Source: Beroe forskalii
Taxonomy: Eukaryota > Ctenophora > Nuda > Beroida > Beroidae
NCBI GenBank assembly: GCA_011033025.1
Contig: WFMF01000134.1
Coordinates: forward strand, 1 to 64,000
DNA length: 64,000 bases
Reading direction: 5' to 3'
The notes beneath the pieces are model-generated. The model searched no databases. It saw nothing but the letters and a program-made list of their open reading frames with translations, and was not told the origin of the DNA. Made by a program: the position numbers and the translations under genes. Of this stretch, positions 55,165 to 63,805 are shown in pieces. The stretch's first letter is position 1. Every line of letters begins with the position of its first letter.

Positions 55165-57090
55165 TAACGTATTCTGCACTGGTGTCCGATGTCTATTGTG
55201 CCATGCCGTATCTAATGTTACAAAATGTGTTACATCATGTTTTTGGTTGAATACCAGTGCAAAGAAGCAGTCAACTGACCGTCCCTCGGCAACTCTCCCT
55301 GATTCTTTGTTCATATACATTGGACCAGGGACCAGGGTGCCAGCCATGAAATAAAAGTTTAGTAACGGACATCTGTTCAGAGCACCACTATGGTGGCTCA
55401 AACCCGCCACCAGAAAAAAAATGAAAAATTTTTTCAAATTAAAAAAAAATTTAAAAAAATAATTTTTTTAATTTTAAATTTTGTTTTAAAAATTTTTTTT
55501 TAATTTTTTTAAAAAATTTTGAAAAAAAAAATTAAAAAAATTTAAAATTAAAAATCATGGCTCCAAACCCTGATTCACGAAAACTAAAACTGAAAATGAA
55601 AATCGTTTTTTATTCAAATCACGTACGAACTTTTTTGTACGCCGCAAAAATTTTAAAATTAATTTGAAAACGAAATCGCTTCATCTTGAAACATCATGAA
55701 AAATGCGTTTGGCGTTCGCGCGTTACGTTAAGTTCATAATGTTGTTAGCAAAATGATATGACAGCAGCCAAAGTCAAGTCCCAACGGCAAAGCTCTCGAC
55801 CAGTCCATCAACCTTTCTACTCAATGATTGTACTTGTAGATGACATTGACAGGCAAATTGCAACCCTGATTGAATAGAATTATTGAGAGGAATAACAGGC
55901 GGCCCCACCATTTGAAGGAATGTATTGACTGTATTGAGAAAGAATAAGAGATGAATCCGCCTGCTTAGGATTTTTTAGTAAATCAATGACAGGCAGCCCT
56001 GAAAGGATGACAGGCATCCCCTGCCCATTGATAAGAATGATTGACTGGCTATCCATTGAGGTACTGATAAACAGTTTGATTGTCCTCTTATTCTTCTGAC
56101 TGGGGCTTTCACATTGACTCCAAATTGACTGACTGATTCCCTCAATGGCTGGTGTAACATGACATCATTCTCAGAGGATGGATCCCCTGTCATTCTATTC
56201 AATAAGTCAATGGGCTGGGCTGATTCATTCACTCAATTCTACATAATTGAGGAGAATGGCAGGCGTCTGATTGACTGACAACATTTTTTGACTGTCTGTG
56301 ATGCATATTGAGAAATAATTGACTGACTGCTTGACTGACTGAAGAATGACACTGAAGGATTACTGATGGCCTGAGCTCTGACTGAGTGGGAATAAAAAAA
56401 GGTTGATGGACTGGTCTGAGCTGGTCGAAACTTGCCGTTGAGGTGATTTGGCTGCCTGATTATCATTTGCTAACAACATTATGAACTTAACGTAACATGA
56501 ACCTTCAAACGTTTTCATGATGTTTCAAGATGACGATTTCGTTTTTCAAATTAATTTTAACTGTTTTGACGCGGCACTTTGAATGATTGACTGAATAAAA
56601 AAATTTTGATTTTCAGTTCTAGTTTTGTTTTGAGCCATGATTTTTTAATTTAAAATTTTTTTAAATTTTTTTTCAAAATTTAAAAAAAAAAAAAAAATTT
56701 TCAAAACAAAATTTTAAATTAAAAAAATTGTTTTTTTAAATTATTTTTAAAATTTTTTTTTAATTTGAAAAAATTTTTCATTTTTTTTCTGGTGGCGGGT
56801 TTGAGCCACCATACACCACCAATAATGTACTACGTGTTGTGGACTGATTCGTAGATGGAGAGGTCGGCTGGCGCTCTTTGACTAATAAATCATTGTCAAA
56901 CTGAATCCCTGACTTCATTCCTGGCTAGAAACTACCTGTCCAATTGACTGAGGAACAGGCTGCCAACCTGGCTAAAAGGTCCGATGAAGCTATGAGTGGC
57001 CAAAGGACTTGAAAGACCGGGAGAACAGCAAATTATGATTAACATAAAAAATTGAATGCCTCACATATTGACACACTGGACTGACTAGCA
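55165..57090. repeat. 495-bp satellite-associated unit, copy 2, interrupted
   Basis: The first 224 bp (55165-55388) and the last 277 bp (56814-57090) match copy 1. The 1425 bp between are a TIR element. Its left edge follows directly on the main satellite array, so unit plus satellite form a tandem higher-order repeat. Confidence 0.9.
55389..56813. mobile_element. 1425-bp element with about 350-bp terminal inverted repeats
   Basis: It begins TATGGTGGCTCAAACCCGCC and ends with the exact inverse. The arms continue as long A/T homopolymer blocks, then GGCTC(A)AAACC...TGATT, GTTCATAATGTTGTTAGCA and its inverse, giving about 350-370 bp per arm. A 6-bp duplication CACCAC flanks it (55383-55388, 56814-56819), confirmed by the empty site in copy 1. 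The 700-bp centre is rich in TTGACTG words, as if it had captured satellite sequence. No transposase was found. Confidence 0.88.
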
Positions 57091-57326
57091 TTACTGACTG
57101 ATTGACTGACTGATTGACTGACTGATTGATGACTGATTGTGACTGATTGATTGACTGAATGACTGACTGATTGACTGACTGATTGACTGACTGATTGACT
57201 GACTGATTGACTGACTGATTGACTTACTGATTGACTGACTGATTGACGACTGATTGACTGATTGACTGACTGATTGACTGACTGATTGACTGGACTGATT
57301 GACTGACTGATTGACGACTGATTGAT
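57091..57326. repeat. 12-bp TTGACTGACTGA satellite, second array
   Basis: About 20 units, more degenerate than the main array, following copy 2 of the 495-bp unit. Confidence 0.93.
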
Positions 57327-58446
57327 CCTACTAACTGCTCTTTCTACAATTACTTGGTCTAAATTATTCAACGACCCGATCCATGAAATCAGTCATATAC
57401 GTGATCTAAACAATAAATACTTCGGGGCCGTGCCTTAAATCACTGTAAAATGTGAGCAGACTGATCACAATATTGCCCATTCCAGCTTTATCTTTACCAC
57501 CATTGACGCAGTCTTTACCAAGACAATCAGAAGCTCTCCTTGCTGAATAATTCCTTTTTTTACAGTTCACAAATACTAGGGTGATTGTCAGCAATGACCT
57601 CCCTGGGCAGTATTATGAACTCGAAAACGCCTTTTAAAACGCTTTCATGACTGCACAGCTGAGTGGTCATTGGTCAATGACATTTGGTGATCACGGTTTT
57701 CGGTCTCGGTTATAAGCAGTAGAAGGCATAGTTCTACCTAAACCTTGAGCTGCAGTCATTACCCATCAGTAGTGGGGCTTCTTATGGTATTTTCCAAGAA
57801 CCGCGTCGCATTTCCTGTCGTAATCACCGGTTTATTTGCCTCTCGGAGCAGGTTTTTCACGTTTAGTTCTTTCGTAAACATAGTGGGGCAGTTTTATTCC
57901 AACTCTTTGTGATAAACATCACATCCTTGTTTTTATTTTGTCTCGTTCATATCCATATTTCTTAAATAAAACTGTTCCAGAAGTAAGGTCTTATCTACCA
58001 ATTAGTAAAGCAGTTACGACTGAAAAATGCAATATCTCATTTTGCGTTGGAATCGTTTTATTCAAGGCTTAGATAAATAAAATTAGTTCATCACACCTGT
58101 GCACTGTGCTAGTAATGGCTACATGAAACAGACAAATGAAAGATAACATCGTTTAATTTGCTGCAAATCATTTATCACAGGAATGATTTGCAGCAGCAAG
58201 TAACATTATGAAATTTGAAAATCAAGGGTAGTTTTCGATCAATCTAGAGCTCAAAAATGACTCTATTGGTCACATGATTAACAGCCTAACAAGATTAACA
58301 TTGCATCACCAGCTGTTTTCACTCGGCGCTATGTCTTGAACTTGATCCTCTAGCCAAAGTTGCAAATTTGTCATTTGAGGCAACTTCATTTTTTCAACTT
58401 CTATTTCATTTTTTCCCAAGTTGTAACTCAGCAGCTCGAAGAGTCA
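57327..58446. other. Intergenic, no gene seen
   Basis: A short inverted pair, TTTGCTGCAAATCATT and AATGATTTGCAGCA, lies at about 58157-58196. The 62-codon minus frame at 57406-57594 has cysteines but no recognisable domain. Confidence 0.5.
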
Positions 58447-58525
58447 ATGTATTGCGTTATGGAAGAGAGAAGGAGGAGAAGGACGGGTTTACTGATCGTG
58501 GTGATGATGTTATCCAACTATACAG
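58447..58525 (+). CDS. Secreted cysteine-rich protein, exon 1 (signal peptide)
   Basis: ATG at 58447 starts MYCVMEERRRRRTGLLIVVM with a basic patch and a hydrophobic run, a plausible signal peptide. An internal ATG at 58459 is an alternative start. The donor ACAG|GTGAGC leaves phase 1, matching exon 2. Confidence 0.55.
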
Positions 58526-58849
58526 GTGAGCTGAAGTTCAAGGACTATAGTGCTTGTAATCTGAGAATCAGAGAATCAGGGAGTACCTTATACCCTGTTA
58601 GTCGTGTTTTGGTTCCGGCATCCCAGTGGATAATTCAATAGCACGCGGTAACAATATCAATCGATACTGTGTCAATACAGCCTCAGTACACGGCAATTCA
58701 GTACAGGGATACATGGCACACTTTCACCGACCAGTGACCACCATATTATCCCATACGGTATGTAACCAGTGACTTCCTGTGTCGTTGTCACAGCAGGTGA
58801 CGTTTTGACAGGACGTTTGATCCTAAAGTTCACTCTTTTTCACTTTCAG

Positions 58850-59151
58850 TTGATGCCAGAGACTGCAACTATGATACAAAAGATTTAGGCTGTTGGGCTG
58901 ACGATGGTGACCGGGCGATATCCGGGGAAAAAGGAGCGTAGAACGGTCCGGGATAGTCATGAACTGCAGGAATTTCGCCCTGACACGAGGCTACTCGGTA
59001 TTCGGAGTAGAGGCCGGAAAGGAGTGCTTTACTTCCTCCGACGCAGCGAACACGTACCAGACACACGGACGAAAAGATAACTGCGAGGAGGAAGGGTGGG
59101 GAGGAGACTGGAGCATGAACGTTTACCAGATTGTGTGCAGGGTTACCCCGG
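58850..59151 (+). CDS. Secreted cysteine-rich (WSC-like) domain protein, exon 2, frameshifted
   Basis: The acceptor is TTTCACTTTCAG. It reads VDARDCNYDTKDLGCWADD in frame with exon 1. After a one-base shift inside GGGGAAAAAGG (58924-58934) it continues MNCRNFALTRGYSVFGVEAG, KECFTSSDAANTY and CEEEGWGGDWSMNVYQI. The pattern LGCW...C...A...GY..F.V..G.EC.TS..A..TY...G....C....GG.W...VY is that of a small extracellular domain expanded in cnidarians and other marine invertebrates, possibly lectin-like. A donor GTGAGA follows 59151 and further exons were not identified. The shift is either a mutation or a homopolymer error. Confidence 0.6.
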
Positions 59152-59428
59152 GTGAGATGATCAATGCGACATTCTATGCTATCGTTTATTGTTACTTTTT
59201 GCAGAGAAATAAAATATGCTATGCCTTGAATTTTCGCACAAGTGTTTTGCCGTTTTGTGGTGAAGATCATACCTTGAATCAGATAAACTCAAATCAGTGA
59301 CATACATTACCAAACGCAACTGCCCCCACACTACGTCACAACAACTACCCAATACGCAACCGTGCAGATCTGAAATTTTGAGGATTGCCCCCCCCCCCTG
59401 ACACTTGACTTTTAGCAGCTGCCCCAAT
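59152..59428. other. No gene seen; includes C-run
   Basis: Contains CCCCCCCCCC at about 59389-59398. The right end merges with diverged copies of the RUFY exon edge. Confidence 0.5.
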
Positions 59429-59640
59429 CCTTTAACTCACCGGGTGATGGTCCAAATCGGAGGAGCATAAATTACTAAAACTGCCCCACAACTACCCCCA
59501 ATACGCACTCACCGGGTGATGAGATCACATTTCGAGGAGCCCCTTCCCCCCCCCAGACTACGATACTGCCCCAAACAACTACTCCCAATACGCACTCACC
59601 GTGTGATGAGATCTGACATTTCGGAGGAGCTCTGCACGTT
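59330..59640. repeat. Tandem duplicates of a RUFY exon 3' edge and splice donor
   Basis: The functional exon edge with donor CACACG|GTGAGTGCG is at 59600. Diverged copies of the same block, including GAGATC..ACATTTCGGAGGAGC, ACTCACCG and CCCAATACGCA, are seen at about 59505-59550, 59430-59460 and weakly at 59335-59370. At least two copies keep a GTGAGT donor (near 59515 and 59439). Confidence 0.75.
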
Positions 59641-59844
59641 GGCAGACTCCAGATCCCGCAGTGATATGTTCTTCTCTGCCAGCATCTTATCAGATTCCTG
59701 GACCTTGTTGAGCATGTTGAGGTTGAGCTTCTTGACATCTGCGCACTGCTTCCTGAGGGCGGATATCGTGTCCTCTTTGTCCAGCAGCTCCTTCTCCAGG
59801 AGGGTATTGGCTTGCTCCAAGTCACTCTTAATGCGACGCTCTAC
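59600..59844 (-). CDS. RUFY: RUFY-like protein, coiled-coil exon
   Basis: A 245-bp exon (phase 0 in, phase 2 out), with acceptor CTGTAG and donor GTGAGT. It encodes VERRIKSDLEQANTLLEKEL and DTISALRKQCADVKKLNLNM, a heptad coiled coil. In RUFY proteins the coiled coil links the RUN domain to a C-terminal FYVE finger. No FYVE exon was found further left, so either it lies beyond a long intron or this isoform lacks it. Confidence 0.82.
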
Positions 59845-60069
59845 CTACAGCGGAGGTTACATGACTTGGATCTCAGATTCTCAGAAGGTATGTTTAATTT
59901 AGTAGTTTAAAACTGCATTCTTTCAGTACACTTAATGAAATCATTCACAATTAAAACATTCAACTCATTTGATAAACTTTTATCCCAGTGGTCAGTACTA
60001 AATCAGTCTTCTTTTCAAATAAATCTCCTCCTATTTTACAAAACCACCTCTCTTGGTGTCTGTAATCAC

Positions 60070-60207
60070 CTCTAAATCCCTATCCTGTTCAGTAAGACGA
60101 GTGCTTGCTGACACGAGCTCCTCCTTGGCTAGCAAGTACAGCTCGTTGAGACCGTGCCGTGACGCTTCATACGTCTCACGCTCCACTGCTATGTCTGCTT
60201 TCTCCAC
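60070..60207 (-). CDS. RUFY: RUFY-like protein, coiled-coil exon
   Basis: A 138-bp phase 0-0 exon, with acceptor CTCCTCCAG and donor GAG|GTGATT (weak, chosen because it keeps phase and joins LE|VERRIKSD). It encodes VEKADIAVERETYEASRHGL and ELVSASTRLTEQDRDLE. Confidence 0.8.
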
Positions 60208-60536
60208 CTGGAGGAGCATGGTATGTTGGGGAGTGACATGTGGACACTGTCATGTGGACATATTCTACACGGAAGGACAATGATATGTCGGCTTGTGCCC
60301 ACATCAAAACATATTCCACGGTACGAAGTGTTTTTTGGTATGGTTCATGTTTAAAAACTTTCTTAGAATTTCAGCAATGACACGGGGCAACACAAGGATC
60401 TAAATGTGAAATACTAATAACAGTAAGCATTAAACGGTTCCTCAGAACCACTGCGGTGTTCCACTGCAAGCAATCCTTTCCTTGGCATTTACTAGAGACT
60501 TGTGACTAATGATGGCGCCTAATAAGTCACGTAAAC

Positions 60537-60665
60537 TGTTGAGGGAGAAGGGGGTTGAGTGTGTTGAGGGGGCAAGGGATTGAGGGGGTGAGGGGGTAGG
60601 GGATGAGTAGGTGTACGGGGTTGAGGGGTAGTGGGTTGAAGGGATGAGTGGGAGTTGGGAGTCGA
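60537..60665. repeat. G-rich (GGGTTGAG) tract beside a splice donor
   Basis: Purine-rich on the plus strand, with GGGGG runs separated by 2-5 bases at 60566-60602 (a canonical G-quadruplex pattern). It starts 13 bases beyond the donor of exon 60678-60779 and lies on the template strand of the RUFY-like gene. Confidence 0.7.
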
Positions 60666-60677
60666 GTGGTTTCTCAC

Positions 60678-60779
60678 CTCCATTCTTCTCCGGTACGATT
60701 CCTCACTCTCGTCTAGCCGGTTTCTGAGACTGTCTCTTTCTGAGGACAACTCCTCAATCCGACTTTTCATGCCAGCAAC
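60678..60779 (-). CDS. RUFY: RUFY-like protein, coiled-coil exon
   Basis: 102 bp, phase 0-0, acceptor TTTTGGCAG, donor GTGAGA. It encodes VAGMKSRIEELSSERDSLRN and RLDESEESYRRRME, continuing the heptads. Confidence 0.87.
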
Positions 60780-61439
60780 CTGCCAAAATAGGCATTCGTG
60801 AAGTGAGGGTTCAACGTTCTGACTTTCTGATGTCAACGTACTTAATTTGGGTTTTTCGCACAATAAGTTTTAATTCAGTCACTATTATGTGTACTAATGA
60901 ATCTGTTTTTTGTATTTGAGCATTTGAAATTGTATGATGATGCTGTTGCTACTCAAGTTTCGTTTTTAAATCAAATGCACTTCTTCATTTTTGAGAGTAT
61001 AAGATTTTCAGGTGTTCAATTAAGCAAAGACAGAGTTTTGAAAACCCTCATTTTGCGCTTCAAGCCTTACTTCTCAAATTGCATCATATGATACACTTTA
61101 GAAATGGCACATGAGTAATAATGATAATTCGTATTCTTCAGCGGGAATCTACAATTTCCATTCTTATCAGCAAATTAACCTCACCATATATAACTAGTGA
61201 GGGCACTGAGTTTCATGTTACACCATACGACATCGAGTACCATAGTACAATTTTACAATGCAAAAACTGAAAGCTCAGTGCAAAAATACTTATAAAGGGG
61301 GTCGAAGTTTAAAAGTTTAAGAGACACAAGGGATCGTAAGGAGTTAACGATTAACGGGTTCTAAGGCACAATTACACGAAAACTTGTACAAAGCTACTTA
61401 AAGTTACTAAAACTAGTCGGTTCCCGTCCTACGGACGGC
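60780..61439. other. RUFY intron, no feature seen
   Basis: AT-rich. The short plus-strand frame at 60897-61091 is not convincing. Confidence 0.5.
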
Positions 61440-61499
61440 GAATGATGGCAGCCGCATGAGCTAACGGCCACATGTCCCTTTGACAGTGATTTGACTGTG

Positions 61500-62240
61500 C
61501 GAGTTTGGAGGGGAAATTCGAAACTTTAATTTCTGCGAAAAAGCTTCCCACGCCCCCAACGGTCACCCAATATTGCCGACAATATTCTCAAAACCTTTAC
61601 TCATCATAAGCAACTCGATGGCGGAAGAATTTTGAAAAAATTCGAATTTTGATTTTTCAGGAAAAAGGGCGTGGCCTCCCACGCCCATCAGGGCAACCCA
61701 ATCATGCGGACAAAATTCTCAAAAGCTTAACTGATCATAAGCAACTTGATGGCGAAGGAATTTCGAAAAAATTCGAAACTTTAATTTCTTTGCTAAAAAG
61801 GGCGTGGCCTCCCACGCCCCTCAGGGTGACCCAATAATTCGGACAAAATTCTCAAAATTTTTATTCATCATAAGCAACTCGATGGCGAAGGAATTTTGAA
61901 AAAATTCGAAAGTTTAATTTTGACGGAAAAAAGGGCGTGGCCCCTCACGCCCCTCGGGGCGACCCAATATTGCGGGAAAAAAATCCTCAAAATTTTTATT
62001 CATTATAAGCAACACAATGGCGAAAGAATTTTTTTAAAATTCGAAATTTTAATTTTTGCGAAAAAAGTGCGTGGCCTCCCACGCCCCTCAGGGTGACCCA
62101 ATAATTCGGACAAAATTCTCAAAATTTTTATTCATCATAAGCAACTCGATGGCGAAAGAATTTTGAAAAAATTCGAAACTTTAATTTTGACGAAAAAAAG
62201 GGCGTGGCCCCCCACTCCCCTCAGGGTGGCCGCAAAAAAA
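61500..62240. repeat. Six tandem copies of a 132-bp repeat with GGGCGTGG hairpin
   Basis: CACGCCC(C/A)(T/C)CAGGG recurs at about 61551, 61682, 61814, 61948, 62080 and 62213. Each unit has GGGCGTGGCCTCCCACGCCC (stem GGGCGTGG/CCACGCCC), then ATTCTCAAAA..TTATTCATCATAAGCAAC and AATTCGAAACTTTAAT. It lies wholly within the RUFY intron between exons 62418 and 60779. Confidence 0.92.
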
Positions 62241-62323
62241 ATCCTATATTTTTCTGATTCATTATAACTTTCTTATAACACGATTAGAAAATAATTTTGA
62301 TGCTAACTTGAAAACGAATCGCC

Positions 62324-62343
62324 ACATATATATATATATATAT
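62324..62343. repeat. TA dinucleotide microsatellite
   Basis: About nine TA units after CACATATA, in the RUFY intron. Confidence 0.85.
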
Positions 62344-62417
62344 TAACAACACGCATTATATATAGTAAGAAGTAAGATAAGATGTTACTTCAAGAGCATT
62401 TCGTTACAATGACCGAC

Positions 62418-62487
62418 CTCTTTCATGAGCATGTCATTGTCCTGTTGGAACATCTTGCTCTTCTTTTCTGTGACAAGGAAGTCCAGT
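62418..62487 (-). CDS. RUFY: RUFY-like protein, small exon
   Basis: 70 bp, phase 2 in and 0 out, acceptor TTTCCCACAG, donor GAG|GTCGGT. It encodes LDFLVTEKKSKMFQQDNDML plus MKE. It corresponds to the start of the coiled coil after the YVEELN-type segment in RUFY proteins. Confidence 0.85.
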
Positions 62488-62612
62488 CTGTGGGAAAGAG
62501 ATCCAATTTATTGAAGCAATTCGTCGTAATACAAGTTCAAAAAACTGAATAATCTCTGGATAATCTAGAGTCTTATCATATAGTAAGGCCCAGTAGCATA
62601 GCGTGAACTCAC

Positions 62613-62761
62613 CTGAGTTTTTCGTTGATTTCTTCAACGTAACTCTTCTGTTCTAGAATGTTCTGGTAGTTCTGTTTGTGGTTGTCTATTTGAGGTGAGG
62701 GTGGGGGAGTGGGAGTGTCGAGGTAGTTACCATCCTTCAAGTAACGCGACAGTTGGACCAC
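62613..62761 (-). CDS. RUFY: RUFY-like protein, exon after RUN domain
   Basis: 149 bp, phase 0 in and 2 out, acceptor CTCCATGCAG, donor GTGAGT. It encodes VVQLSRYLKDGNYLD, a Thr/Pro-rich linker TPTPPPSPQ, and ILEQKSYVEEINEKL, the last matching the conserved DQKNYVEELN segment of RUFY1-3. Confidence 0.92.
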
Positions 62762-62900
62762 CTGCATGGAGATAGAAGTGAATTGACTCCACGAAAAACA
62801 TGCCCATCGAAAGTGCTGTTTAACGCAAACTGCCCGTTGTTTACGAATTAAGGCGAATTCAAGACAGAATTGACATCCTTATCTGCAAGCACTATATCAC

Positions 62901-63030
62901 CTGGGGCAGGTTATCCAGGTCCCGTTCCTTGAGACACAAGTTGCAATCGATAGCGTTGAGTCCCACCAGCAGACCTGCTATGATGTGAGCTTCCTCCGAA
63001 AGCAGGAGGGCGTGGGGGTGGTATAGCATC
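62901..63030 (-). CDS. RUFY: RUFY-like protein, RUN domain C-terminal exon
   Basis: 130 bp, phase 2 in and 0 out, acceptor CTAATTTCAG, donor GTGATA. It encodes MLYHPHALLLSEEAHIIAGL then LVGLNAIDCNLCLKERDLDN, closely matching the GLLVGLNVIDANLC...DLD signature at the end of the RUFY RUN domain. Confidence 0.95.
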
Positions 63031-63276
63031 CTGAAATTAGGGCGGAGAGTGATATAGGGACATAGAAACAGATTTGTAAACATAGGTGTGGGTTTTTAAA
63101 CATAGGACCAGGTTTGTAAATATATCGAAAAACTTGAAATTCAAACTTATGTCCCACAACTATTTTGGGGCTTAAAGTTACAGAAATGGGACAGAAATAT
63201 CGGAAAAATAAATCAAGACAGCACAGTTATATTCAGTTCACGATCCTTGGACAACATCTAACACTCATACACCTAC

Positions 63277-63385
63277 CGTACTTTGTCAAGGCAATTCACA
63301 AGCTCAGTGAAAAGAATGTGAGTCTTCTTTTGCATGACTGTCAGCCTCAAAAATGCTCGACCTCGGCCCGTAAACGTTTTGAAAT
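63277..63385 (-). CDS. RUFY: RUFY-like protein, RUN domain exon (acceptor uncertain)
   Basis: It encodes TFTGRGRAFLRLTVMQKKTH, matching the GRGRAWLYLALMQKKL block of RUN domains, and ends at donor GTAGGT (phase 2, fits the next exon). By homology and phase the exon should begin just before TFTGRG, at about 63385, but there the sequence reads TTTCAA rather than TTTCAG. An upstream AG would add about 10 residues and needs a different donor. The left edge given is inferred. Confidence 0.75.
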
Positions 63386-63509
63386 CGTGGATCAATTGTG
63401 CTTGAACTATCCGAATTTGTAATTGTGGGTCATGGGTCAAACTGAGAGCACTCCTTACTCGAAATGAAAATGAAATTCTACTTTCTTAATGATTCACCGA
63501 CTATCATAC

Positions 63510-63649
63510 TTGAGACTGGAAATATTGTTGACGCTCTCCATGATTTCACTTGCCCATTCCAGTTCCTTGCCGATTATCTGTATTACGTTGTAGAAATCAT
63601 TTCGAGCATTGAACAGGCCATTCCGATCTTTGAGACCATGTTGTAGTAC
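63510..63649 (-). CDS. RUFY: RUFY-like protein, RUN domain exon
   Basis: 140 bp, phase 0 in and 2 out, acceptor TTTGCAG, donor GTATGA. It encodes VLQHGLKDRNGLFNARNDFY and WASEIMESVNNISSLK, corresponding to the middle of the RUN domain (HGLK...FF..LE...). Confidence 0.9.
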
Positions 63650-63805
63650 CTGCAAATCCCAGAACTTTTATTTACAAGTCAAAACATTGATTTGGTAGCA
63701 ACATTCGACATAATTAATTCAAAGTTTCAAACCGAACGAAAGGGGCAAATAACAAGTATGATTTCATCATACTGGAATCAATCAAATATTATAATCTGAA
63801 GATAC

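Noticed and set aside
57039-57371. 110-codon minus ORF rich in SVSQ repeats
   Set aside because: Shadow of the TTGACTGACTGA satellite and its flank.
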